Assembly: GCA_028287105.1 (NCBI GenBank)
Contig: JAQBQH010000233.1
Location: 1-35,688 of the forward strand
Direction: 5' to 3'
Origin: Myxococcales bacterium
GTDB lineage: Bacteria; Myxococcota_A; Polyangia; Palsa-1104
Length of the DNA stretch: 35,688 nt
Of the stretch, positions 7,561-15,426 are shown in pieces (position 1 is the stretch's first letter; each line of letters begins with the position of its first letter). The notes under the pieces are model-generated. The model had not been told where the DNA came from. It saw only the letters and a list, made by a program, of their open reading frames with translations, and made no database searches. A program made the translations under genes and the position numbers.

Positions 7561-8457
7561 CTAGGGGCAGACGCCGGCGTCGCCGTTGGGATCGTAGGCG
7601 TCGACGATCAGCTCGTAGGTCATCGGCGACGGACCCGGCGCCACGAACACCTCGAACGACTTGCAGAACGACACGCTGCCCATGGCTTTACCGACCAGCC
7701 CGAGCGTGTAGTGTCCCCACGGCAGCGGCCCGATGCGCTGAAACAGCGTCGTCGCGTCCTTCGAGAAGCAGCCGCCGAAAGGCCCGTTCACCTTGAGCCC
7801 GTCTGACGTCATGGTCGGCGTCGCCACCGGCGCGCCCGACGCGTTCTTCAGCGTCACCTGCTCCATCGTCAGCCCGACGTCCGTGCACTTCTTGTCGGCC
7901 ATCCCCCAGCTCGGATTCCAATCGAGCTGACCGACGTAGTCCTGCTTCACGAAGTCGGCCTGCTTGAAGTTGATGCTCAAGTTGGTGATCGGCCCCTTCT
8001 TCACGTCGGTCATCGCCGTGACCACTTCGTTGGTCAGCGCCGCTCCGGTCGCGTCGACGAGCGTGATCTTCGCCAGATAGGTCCCCGGCGCGACGTTCGC
8101 GTACATCTTGGACTGCATGCAGCCCATCCACTGCTCGTCGACGGGCTGCGGCCCCACCAGCACGACGTGCGCGCCGCCGATGCCGAGCTCATTGCACGCG
8201 ACGCCGTCGAATCCCGGCACCTCGGCGAGCAGCTTCGAATAGCTGACCTGGATCGACGCCACTTCGATGTTGGCGAACTTGCATTGCGACGAGCAGCCCG
8301 ACCCGTCGACACCGTTATCGGTGCCCTTGTCGCATTGCTCGTCGCCCTCGACCTTCATGTCGCCGCACACGGCCGACCCGCCGCAGTGCAGCCACGCCAC
8401 CCCACCGCCCAAGACCACCAGCGCCATCAGCGCAAACGGGTAAGCGTGCTTCGTCAT
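7561..8457 (-). CDS. Secreted protein with Cys-rich DUF4215-like repeat
   Basis: A 298-residue exported protein. The N-terminus has a signal-like hydrophobic stretch (FALMALVVLGGGVAWL) followed by HCGG, which is a poor lipobox because His occupies the -1 position; it may be secreted rather than lipidated. Residues about 30-62 (CGDMKVEGDEQCDKGTDNG...GCSSQCKF) match the Cys-rich repeat typical of myxobacterial surface proteins (DUF4215 type). The remaining 230 residues look like beta-rich domains with scattered cysteines, giving no recognisable catalytic motif. It lies downstream of the SIR2-TPR giant on the same strand, but a -10-like box just before its ATG suggests its own promoter. Confidence 0.85.
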   Translation of the reverse strand: MTKHAYPFALMALVVLGGGVAWLHCGGSAVCGDMKVEGDEQCDKGTDNGVDGSGCSSQCKFANIEVASIQVSYSKLLAEVPGFDGVACNELGIGGAHVVLVGPQPVDEQWMGCMQSKMYANVAPGTYLAKITLVDATGAALTNEVVTAMTDVKKGPITNLSINFKQADFVKQDYVGQLDWNPSWGMADKKCTDVGLTMEQVTLKNASGAPVATPTMTSDGLKVNGPFGGCFSKDATTLFQRIGPLPWGHYTLGLVGKAMGSVSFCKSFEVFVAPGPSPMTYELIVDAYDPNGDAGVCP

Positions 8458-8466
8458 CGGTGTGCC

Positions 8467-8472
8467 CCTATA
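8467..8472 (-). promoter_or_regulatory. -10-like TATAGG before the Cys-rich secreted protein
   Basis: On the minus strand TATAGG ends nine bases before the ATG at 8457, with no Shine-Dalgarno between them. It sits in an AT-rich patch containing an AGCT-AAAA-AGCT inverted repeat (8474-8485), which could instead be a weak terminator for the preceding giant gene. Confidence 0.35.
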
Positions 8473-8501
8473 AGCTAAAAAGCTAGCTAGCGGAGCGCAC
8501 G

Positions 8502-11500
8502 TTACATCATGCCGAGCTGTTTGCGAACGGCGAACAGCTCTTCAGTCGCCGAAGACCAGACCAGGTCGAGCAGCCGCTGGGTGGCCGGCAGCGCGGTCGC
8601 CGGCTGCGGCTCCGCGGCGATGAGCAGCGCCGAAGCTTCCAAATCGCCGGTCATGACGAAACCGGCACGAATCGCAGTCAGGTCAGCCGCTTGCAGCCAC
8701 TTGAGCGCCGCCTCTTCGGGGCGGATTCCGTCGGCCTTGAGCTTGCGTCCGATCGACGCCACCTGCTCGAGCTGCACCGGCGTCAGGGCTCGACGCATCG
8801 CGGCGACGGTCTTGCCCATTTCGCCGGTCACGGTCGAGGTCGGCGTCCGATCCGCTGCGGGCTCGTCCCCCAGCGCCATCGCCGACTCGATGATATGCCC
8901 GAGCTGCTGCGGCTGCGGCAGGATGAACCGCACGAACCGCTCCGGCCGCAGATGCGCCGCACGCCGCGCCAGCTCGAACACCTGCTCGCGCTCCTGGCGC
9001 TTGTCACCGACGAGCGGCGCCCCCAGCGAGAACACCGGCACCAGCGTCGTCTTGTCGATGCAGTTGGCGAACGCGACCGCTTCCTTCTGATCGGCGCGCA
9101 CGTAGGCCTCGGGCGGCGCCACGCCGAGCGTCGTGGTCACGTACTTCAGCGTCTTGGCGAACGAGCGCGGATCGTCGACGGCGAGCGCCTCTTTGCGGTT
9201 GAGGCCGAGCGTCTTGTGCTGCTGCGCCGACGCCGTCGCCAGCATCGGCGTCACCAGCGCGAACAGCGTATCCAGATAGCGATCCTCGTCGGGATGCTGC
9301 AGCCGGACCCACATCTCGTCCGACATCACGCGCCGCGCGATCGCCATCGGCTGCCCCTTGTAGGCGGCCACCTTGCGCAGATCGTCGTCCTCGCCCTTCT
9401 TGAGGAACGTCAGCGCCACCGACAGCTGCACCGACTTCTCGCGCTGCCCGGTCTGGATGTAGAGGTGCTTGAGCGCCCGATACGACAGGACGCGGTTCTT
9501 CTCGCGCTGCAGGATGTGCTGGTGCTCGAGGATCGACTTGTCGAACTTGTCGGGACCCGCCTGCACGTAGAGATCGGCGAGCTGCTTTCGGCGATCGAGG
9601 TTGCCGCGCTCGAACGTGAGCGCCACTTCGAGCGCCGCCAGCGCGCTCTCACGCTCGCCCAGCTTCGAGAGGCACACTTCACCCAGCTCCGACCAGATGC
9701 GCAGCCGCTGGGCGTTCTTGCCGTCGGCATTACCCGGTGACTCGGCGCCGAGCCGCTTGAGCGTCTTGCGGTAGAAGCGCGCCAGATCCTTCCACTCCTG
9801 CCGATCCTTGAGCAGCTCCTCGAGCGACTCCGCCGAACGCTCCAGCGTCCAGTCGTCGTCGAGCGCAGCCGACAGATGCGCCGCCGCCTCGGCCGCGCGT
9901 CCCAGCTCGTCGCGGCAGATGAGCCCCGCCGCGTGACGATATTTCGCGCGCACCGTCTGCGACTTCTCGTTCTCGATCAGGCGCTCGAGCATCTCCAGCG
10001 CCTGCGGCCACGACTTGTCCTCGACGTAGGCATCGAGACACTTGTGGAGCAGCTTGTGGTCGTCGCTCTTGAGCTCGAGCCCCTCGCGCCACGCCGAGAC
10101 CGCCTCGTCGCGGTTCTGCAGCTTCTCCATCCAGATATCGCCGATCTCGCCGAGCAGCTTGGCCTGCTCCTCGAGGTTCGCCGTGACCAGCAGCGCCTTC
10201 TTGGCGTCGATGACCGACTCCGGCTTGGCCTCGCCCAGCTCCATCGACGCGAGCAGCGACGGGCGGTGCGCCGGATCGAGCTCCAGCGCCCGCTGGATCA
10301 GCTCCTTGGCCGTCGTCTTGTTCCCCAGCTTCAGCTCGCACGCGCCCATGCCGTAGAGCAGCTCGACCCGCTCCGACGGCGGCAGATCCTCGACGTGATG
10401 CTGGAACACCTTCTCCAGCGCCCCGAGCGCCTCCTTGTGCTCGCCGCGCTTCAAGTGCCACTCGGCGCGCCCGCGCTGGGCCACGAGGTGGGTCTCGTCG
10501 ATCTCGGCGGCGCGCGTGTACGCCTTGCCGACCTTGTCGTCCTGACCGAGCGCCATCGCCGCGTGCGCCAGCCGCGTCAGCCGCTCGACCTGCAGCGCCG
10601 GCTCGGCATCCTTCCGCGTCAGCATCTCCAGCACCGGCACGAGGTCGGCGAAGCGCTCCGCCTGCCACAAGAGCCCGCCCACGCGCTCGCCCGCTTCGAC
10701 ATGCTCGGGGTCGACCGCCAGGGCGTCGAGGTACAGCTCCGTCGCTTTCCGCTTGTCGTCGAGCCCGTCGTAGATCTCACCCGCCTCGACGAGGAGCCGC
10801 GTACGCTCGAGGCGATTGGAGGTGTGCGGCACCGCCTCGACGAGCAGCTTGGCCGCCTTCAAGAAGTCACCGTTCTTGCGATAGATCTCGACCAGCGCCG
10901 TCATCGACGGCACGTGCGTCGGATCGATCTCCAGCGCCCGCACGAAACGGGTCTCCGCCTGCTTGGCGTCGCCGATCTTCTCGGCGTAGATCTCGCCCGC
11001 GCGGTGATGCAGCTCGAGCCTGAGCGACTTGACCTCGGCCAGCTGCGCGCGCCGCTCGATCACGTCGGCGGTCTTCTGCCACTGCCCGGTCTTCTCGTAG
11101 ACGCGGGTGAGCGCCTCCATCGTGTCGCCGTGATTCGGCAGCGCCGTCTCGACGTCGAGATAGGCCTCGATGGCGCGCGTCGGATCCTTGAGCTCATGCT
11201 CGTAGATGGCGCCGACCTGAAAGTGGATCTCGCCCGCGTTCGGCGGCGGCACCAGCTGCGCGTGGCGGCGGCAGGCGTCGATGAGCTCGGTCCACTTGCG
11301 CTCGGCGTAGTAGAGCCGCTCGAGCGAACGGAGCGCGTCCTCCGAGCGCGGATCGACGGCCAGCAGCTTCTCCAGGCACTCCTCGGCGCGCGCGACGCTG
11401 CCGGGGATCTCCTCCCACAAGGACGCCATGCGGCGATAGAGCGCCGCGCGCTCGCGATCGCTGTCGACCGCCTCCGCCTGACGGCCGAGACACTCGATGT

Positions 11501-13280
11501 ACTCTTTTTCCTGGCCGTCGGCCTTGTAGAGCCGCTCGAGCGCGCGCAACGTGGCGAGGTCGCGCTTGTCGTCGGCGGCGAGCGCCTCGTAGCGCGCGAT
11601 CGCCGCCTTCTTGTCGTCGAGGCGATCGGCGAACAGCGACGCCGCTTCGCTCTTGAGCGCCTTGGCCTCGTCGCCCGCGGCGTAGCCGGCGCGCTCGTCG
11701 AGCACCGTGGCCAGCCCGCGCCAATCGGACGTGCGACGCAACAGCTGCTCGAACGCGCCGCGCGCTTCGTGCTGCAGCGGATCTTTGTCCAGCGCCTTCT
11801 TATACGCGGCCGCCGCGGCCGTGCCGTCGCCCATGCGGGTCTCGTAGAGCTCCGCCTGCTCGACGAAGCGCTGCGCCTCGCCGAGCGCCGTCGCCAGCTC
11901 GCTCCAGCGCTCGAGCCGGCGCAGCAGCGAGAGGCGCAGCTCCGCCGCGTCGGTCAGCGTCGGATCGATCGTGAGCGCCTCGTCGAGCGACGTGAGCGCG
12001 TACTCGGCGGCATTGAGCTTGTCGCCATAGAGCCGCGCGATGCGCAGCCACGCCTGCGCGCGCTCGCCATCCGGCAGCGTCGGCACGACCTCGACCAGCT
12101 CGGCCAGGAGCTCGCTCCACATGCCGGTCGCCTTGGCCAGCCGCTCCAGCTCATTCCACGCGACCGAGCCCTCCGGCCGCGGATGCTCCTTGTAGGCGGC
12201 GACGAGCGCGGTGAACGCCTTGGACAGATCGCCGACCTCCTGCTCGAAGAGGCGCGCCACGTCGAGGAGCATCTCGGCGCGCCGCTCGGCGGTCGGCTCG
12301 ACGCCGACGCGACCGAGCATCAGGTCGACCAGCTTCTCCCAGTCGTTCAGCTCGCGCAGCTTCGCCGAGAGCGCGTCGAGACGATCGAGCGCGTCGGTCC
12401 GCGTCGGCTCCTCGGCGAGCAGCGCCAGCCAGCCTTCGAAGTCGTCGTCGTCGGGCAGCGCCGGGCCGACCTCGTCGCCGATCAGCTCCTTGAGCTGCGC
12501 GGCGAGCGTCGCCACGTTGTCCTCTGCGAGGACGCGGATGCGATAGGCCGCGTAGAGCTCCTCTTTCTCGACGGCGCCGAGCCCCGGCAGGACCGCGAAG
12601 TGCTCGACGTCGCCGGCGCGTGCGCCCGAGAGGACGCGCTCGAGCAGGATGGCGAGATCGGGATCGCGCCCGTCGAAGCCGACGAACAAGAAGCTGCGCG
12701 AGCGATAGAGATCGTGCGCGACGGTGCGGTAGCCGCCGTCGGCGAGCGCGGTCTGCAGATCCTCGGCCGACCAGACGATCGAGTCGGCGCGCGACGGATC
12801 GCCGAGCGCCTTGAAGACGAAGCGGAGCTTACCGTCCTTCTTCAGCTCGTCGGCGTCGCGCGGCGTGTAGATGCGCGGCATGACGCCGTCCTTCGTGAAG
12901 GTGCGCTCGTAGCTATCGTCGTAGCTGGTGGTGACGACGGCGCGGAACGGTAATTCGCCGAGGAGACGAACCGCGTCGGACAATTCGGCGTACGGCGCGG
13001 CGGCCTTCTTCAGCTCTTCGGCGAAGCGATCACCGAGGCGACGGCGGATGTAGCCGGCCGCCGCGAGCGGGCGGCTCTCGAGCACCTGACGCGCAATTTC
13101 CGCATCGGCCTCGGGTAACGAAGAGAGCAACTTTTCCACCAGACCGCGAAAGCTGCGAGCTCCGTCAGAAGAGCCGAGGCGTGACCCCGCGCACAAGACA
13201 CAGCGGCCGGTTCGCAGTCGCTCTACGAGAGCACCGATCTCCGTCGACGTCGCGGGCAGTGTCGCCAAATCCATCGGCAT
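8502..13280 (-). CDS. Giant SIR2-like / TPR protein with altered SIR2 active-site residues
   Basis: About 1592 residues from the chosen ATG. The N-terminal 280 residues form a SIR2_2-like Rossmann domain: CVLCAGSRLGSS (27-38), VVTTSYDDSYE (115-125), FVFKALGDPSRADSIVW (154-170) and FLFVGFDGRDPDL (197-209). In active relatives the second motif is usually TTNYD and the third K-x-H-G-D; here Asn is Ser and His is Leu, so NAD hydrolysis looks unlikely (inference). The rest is a very long array of TPR repeats (many copies of A...Y...A...L.P), ending in an unassigned C-terminal region. No signal peptide or membrane segment is seen, so it is probably a cytoplasmic scaffold. The start at 13280 has GGAGG five bases upstream; in-frame ATGs at 13337 and 13382 would add 19 or 34 residues. 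Confidence 0.88.
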   Translation of the reverse strand: MPMDLATLPATSTEIGALVERLRTGRCVLCAGSRLGSSDGARSFRGLVEKLLSSLPEADAEIARQVLESRPLAAAGYIRRRLGDRFAEELKKAAAPYAELSDAVRLLGELPFRAVVTTSYDDSYERTFTKDGVMPRIYTPRDADELKKDGKLRFVFKALGDPSRADSIVWSAEDLQTALADGGYRTVAHDLYRSRSFLFVGFDGRDPDLAILLERVLSGARAGDVEHFAVLPGLGAVEKEELYAAYRIRVLAEDNVATLAAQLKELIGDEVGPALPDDDDFEGWLALLAEEPTRTDALDRLDALSAKLRELNDWEKLVDLMLGRVGVEPTAERRAEMLLDVARLFEQEVGDLSKAFTALVAAYKEHPRPEGSVAWNELERLAKATGMWSELLAELVEVVPTLPDGERAQAWLRIARLYGDKLNAAEYALTSLDEALTIDPTLTDAAELRLSLLRRLERWSELATALGEAQRFVEQAELYETRMGDGTAAAAAYKKALDKDPLQHEARGAFEQLLRRTSDWRGLATVLDERAGYAAGDEAKALKSEAASLFADRLDDKKAAIARYEALAADDKRDLATLRALERLYKADGQEKEYIECLGRQAEAVDSDRERAALYRRMASLWEEIPGSVARAEECLEKLLAVDPRSEDALRSLERLYYAERKWTELIDACRRHAQLVPPPNAGEIHFQVGAIYEHELKDPTRAIEAYLDVETALPNHGDTMEALTRVYEKTGQWQKTADVIERRAQLAEVKSLRLELHHRAGEIYAEKIGDAKQAETRFVRALEIDPTHVPSMTALVEIYRKNGDFLKAAKLLVEAVPHTSNRLERTRLLVEAGEIYDGLDDKRKATELYLDALAVDPEHVEAGERVGGLLWQAERFADLVPVLEMLTRKDAEPALQVERLTRLAHAAMALGQDDKVGKAYTRAAEIDETHLVAQRGRAEWHLKRGEHKEALGALEKVFQHHVEDLPPSERVELLYGMGACELKLGNKTTAKELIQRALELDPAHRPSLLASMELGEAKPESVIDAKKALLVTANLEEQAKLLGEIGDIWMEKLQNRDEAVSAWREGLELKSDDHKLLHKCLDAYVEDKSWPQALEMLERLIENEKSQTVRAKYRHAAGLICRDELGRAAEAAAHLSAALDDDWTLERSAESLEELLKDRQEWKDLARFYRKTLKRLGAESPGNADGKNAQRLRIWSELGEVCLSKLGERESALAALEVALTFERGNLDRRKQLADLYVQAGPDKFDKSILEHQHILQREKNRVLSYRALKHLYIQTGQREKSVQLSVALTFLKKGEDDDLRKVAAYKGQPMAIARRVMSDEMWVRLQHPDEDRYLDTLFALVTPMLATASAQQHKTLGLNRKEALAVDDPRSFAKTLKYVTTTLGVAPPEAYVRADQKEAVAFANCIDKTTLVPVFSLGAPLVGDKRQEREQVFELARRAAHLRPERFVRFILPQPQQLGHIIESAMALGDEPAADRTPTSTVTGEMGKTVAAMRRALTPVQLEQVASIGRKLKADGIRPEEAALKWLQAADLTAIRAGFVMTGDLEASALLIAAEPQPATALPATQRLLDLVWSSATEELFAVRKQLGMM

Positions 13281-13285
13281 CTCCG

Positions 13286-13290
13286 CCTCC
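13286..13290 (-). promoter_or_regulatory. Shine-Dalgarno GGAGG deciding the start of the SIR2-TPR gene
   Basis: On the minus strand GGAGG lies five bases before the ATG at 13280, the best ribosome binding site among three in-frame ATGs. A weaker GGGAG precedes the ATG at 13337. An AT-rich patch further upstream (13381-13412) containing GTAAC and GTTAC half-sites may hold the promoter. Confidence 0.5.
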
Positions 13291-13432
13291 TTCACAGTCT
13301 CGATCGTGCCGACGTCGCCGGTACCGCTGTTCCCCATGTGCACACTCCCGTCATCAACGACGAGAATGCGCGTACCACACATGTAACCTAGAATTCAATT
13401 GTTACGGACGGCTGCCCCGCAATAATCGCCAA

Positions 13433-13849
13433 TCAATCGATCGACGGTCCGCCGTCCAATGTTTCCGCGCGGATACCGACAAGGCCGGCTCCGCAGGTCT
13501 CGCCCAGATGAATGGTCGCGATATTTTCGCCAAGCAGGGTCGAGGCGCCGCGCGCGCGCACCAGGAACGTGACCGTCTTGTTGGCGGGGTAGCCGCCGGG
13601 AAACGCAACGTCGATGGTAAACAGCCTCGGTCCGTCGGGCACGTGCGAGAAGTCTTCGTTGATCGACGCGCCCGGCTCGAACGACTGCACGTTGATGGTG
13701 TCGGCGAAGTTGGCCGTGCCGGTCAGCTCGATCTGGAGCGCCAGCGTTCCGGCCTTGCAGGCGGGCGTCGAATCGGAGCAGGCGACCATCACCGCAGCGA
13801 CGAGCGCACAGGCGAACAGGCCAAACGCGACGAGTGTGTTGAAGCGCAT
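13433..13849 (-). CDS. Small lipoprotein, function unknown
   Basis: A 138-residue exported protein. The hydrophobic signal (LVAFGLFACALVAAVMVAC) ends at Cys24 in VMVAC, an acceptable lipobox. The mature part is beta-rich and has two further cysteines; phrases such as FTIDVAFPGGYPANKTVTFLVRARG suggest an immunoglobulin-like or carbohydrate-binding-like fold, but I do not recognise a family. The ATG at 13849 is chosen because the signal peptide begins there, AGGAG lies seven bases upstream and a TATAGG box overlaps it. The SIR2-TPR gene follows 152 bases downstream on the same strand. Confidence 0.78.
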   Translation of the reverse strand: MRFNTLVAFGLFACALVAAVMVACSDSTPACKAGTLALQIELTGTANFADTINVQSFEPGASINEDFSHVPDGPRLFTIDVAFPGGYPANKTVTFLVRARGASTLLGENIATIHLGETCGAGLVGIRAETLDGGPSID

Positions 13850-13867
13850 GCACGCTCCTATATCACG

Positions 13868-13896
13868 TTGACCGTCCGTCGGAGCGCGGCTACAAC
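13868..13896 (+). promoter_or_regulatory. Strong promoter: TTGACC, 17-bp spacer, TACAAC
   Basis: TTGACC (13868-13873) and TACAAC (13891-13896) are separated by 17 bases, matching sigma-70 elements at five of six and four of six positions. Only six bases separate the -10 from the GTG at 13903, so the transcript should be leaderless. No Shine-Dalgarno precedes the GTG. It drives the CDP-alcohol phosphatidyltransferase operon and is divergent from the lipoprotein at 13849. Confidence 0.7.
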
Positions 13897-13902
13897 CGGT
13901 GC

Positions 13903-14649
13903 GTGCTCGGCGCCGTTCGCGACATCTACCGGCAGTCCAAGAAGAAGCGCGACAACTTCTGGACCGAGTGGATATCGCGTCCACCGGCGGCGCTGTTCGT
14001 CTACTTCCTCAAGGGCACGAGCGTCACGCCGAACCAGGTCTCGTTCCTCGCCATCGCCGTCGCCGCGGGCGGCTGCGCGACGCTGATCCTGTGGCGCACC
14101 TGGCTCGGGCTCATCGTCGGTGGGCTCATCTTGCAGCTCGCCTACGTCATCGACTGCGTCGACGGGCAGCTGGCGCGCCTGAAGTCGATGTCGTCGCCGG
14201 TCGGAGCGCTGCTCGACTTCATGCTCGACGAGGTCAAGGCGTTCATGGTCATCGGCGCCTCGGCGGTGCGGCTGTGGCTGCAGACGCCGGACCCGCACGA
14301 AGGCGCCAGGTGGCTGCTCCTCGGCATCGCCGGGATGTTCGTCGCCGCGACGGGCATCACGCTGACGACGTTCATGCGCCGCCCCGAGTATCTCGACGCG
14401 ACCGGCGCGCCGCCCCTGCCGCCTGCGACCGAGCGCGGTGACCACGCCCCCAAATCGCTGTCGCCCATCGCGCTCGTCGAGGCGCTCGGCCGCTACGTGC
14501 TGCACTACCCGAGCTGGTTCCTCTTCGTCTGCGCCTTCAATCGGCTCGACATCTTCATCTATGCCTATCTGGGCGCGCACCTGCTCTACCTCGGGCGTGC
14601 GAGCCTCATCATCCTGGTCAAGCTCGGCCGGGGGAGGCGCACCGCGTGA
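13903..14649 (+). CDS. CDP-alcohol phosphatidyltransferase
   Basis: A 248-residue integral membrane enzyme. It has the full family signature D-x2-DG-x2-AR-x8-G-x3-D-x3-D: Asp84, Asp87-Gly88, Ala91-Arg92, Gly101, Asp105, Asp109. The family moves a phosphoalcohol between a CDP carrier and an acceptor alcohol with a divalent metal. Several hydrophobic segments follow, as expected. A Pro/Ala-rich cytoplasmic loop occurs near residues 165-187. The next gene encodes a CTP-type nucleotidyltransferase and overlaps it, so the likely substrate is the CDP-activated headgroup made by that enzyme, with a lipid acceptor (inference). Specificity cannot be read from the sequence. The GTG start is supported by the promoter directly before it. 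Confidence 0.9.
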   Translation: MLGAVRDIYRQSKKKRDNFWTEWISRPPAALFVYFLKGTSVTPNQVSFLAIAVAAGGCATLILWRTWLGLIVGGLILQLAYVIDCVDGQLARLKSMSSPVGALLDFMLDEVKAFMVIGASAVRLWLQTPDPHEGARWLLLGIAGMFVAATGITLTTFMRRPEYLDATGAPPLPPATERGDHAPKSLSPIALVEALGRYVLHYPSWFLFVCAFNRLDIFIYAYLGAHLLYLGRASLIILVKLGRGRRTA

Positions 14650-15395
14650 AAGCGATCATCGTCGCAGCCGGCATGGGACGTCGCCTGTCGCCCTATACCG
14701 ACGACCGGCCCAAGACGCTCGTCGAGGTCAACGGCCGCTCGATCCTCGCCCGCCAGGTCGACGCGTACCGCGCCGCCGGCGTCGACGAGATCTACATCGT
14801 GCGCGGCTACATGAAGGAGATGATCCTCGTCGACGGCGCGCACTACTTCGACAACGACGACTATCGCAGCAACAACATCCTGACGTCGCTCTTCTACGCC
14901 GAGCCGGCGATGGACGGCGGCTTTCTCTTCTCGTACTCCGACATCGTCTTCCGGCCCGAGGTGGTGCGTACGACCATCGAGACCGAGGGCGACTACGCGC
15001 TGGTCATCGATCGTCGCTGGCACGAAGCCTACGTGGGCCGGAAAGACCACCCGGTGGAAGAGGGCGAGGTGGCGCGCGTCGACGGTGGCAAGGTGACGCT
15101 GGTGGGCAAGAAGACGATGCCGCCCGACGAAGCGACGGGCGAGTTTATCGGCCTTGCGCGCTTCTCCGCCGCCGCGGTCACCGCGATGAAGCAGCGCTTT
15201 CATCAGCGCCGCGCCGAGCTGGCCGGCAAGCCCTACGGACGGGCGCCGCGCTTCGAGGTGGCCTACCTGACCGACCTCCTGAACGATCTCATCGAGTCGG
15301 GCGCGGTGATGCGGCCCGCCTTCATCGACGGTGGCTGGCGCGAGATCGACACCGTCGAGGATCTCGAGCGCGCCAAGGCCGTCGTCAGTTGGTGA
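14646..15395 (+). CDS. Sugar/phosphoalcohol nucleotidyltransferase (LicC-like cytidylyltransferase)
   Basis: A 249-residue nucleotidyltransferase. The signature loop is AAGMGRRLSPYT with RPKTL (residues 7-25), which binds the NTP. YRSNNILTSLFYA (73-85) and the metal-binding Asp in YSDIVF (about 99) follow the pattern of LicC-type phosphocholine and related cytidylyltransferases. It probably makes CDP-alcohol from CTP and a phosphorylated alcohol; choline, ethanolamine, inositol or another headgroup are all possible. The GTG at 14646 overlaps the TGA of the CDP-alcohol transferase (GTGA), showing translational coupling and supporting a two-step headgroup pathway. Confidence 0.87.
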   Translation: MKAIIVAAGMGRRLSPYTDDRPKTLVEVNGRSILARQVDAYRAAGVDEIYIVRGYMKEMILVDGAHYFDNDDYRSNNILTSLFYAEPAMDGGFLFSYSDIVFRPEVVRTTIETEGDYALVIDRRWHEAYVGRKDHPVEEGEVARVDGGKVTLVGKKTMPPDEATGEFIGLARFSAAAVTAMKQRFHQRRAELAGKPYGRAPRFEVAYLTDLLNDLIESGAVMRPAFIDGGWREIDTVEDLERAKAVVSW

Positions 15396-15421
15396 CAGTA
15401 GCCAAGTTGGTGAAAGTGGTG
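15387..15421 (+). repeat. Short direct repeat between two operon genes
   Basis: AGTTGGTGA occurs at 15387-15395 and again at 15405-15413, an 18-base period, followed by AGTGGTGA. The first copy contains the stop codon of the nucleotidyltransferase. It looks like a small tandem duplication that made the spacer before the next gene. Confidence 0.6.
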
Positions 15422-15426
15422 AGCCC

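Noticed and set aside
9876-12953. 1025-residue open frame on the plus strand
   Set aside because: It is antisense to the SIR2-TPR gene, is rich in Arg/Leu/Gln with no domain pattern, and is explained by the GC-rich codon bias of the true gene.
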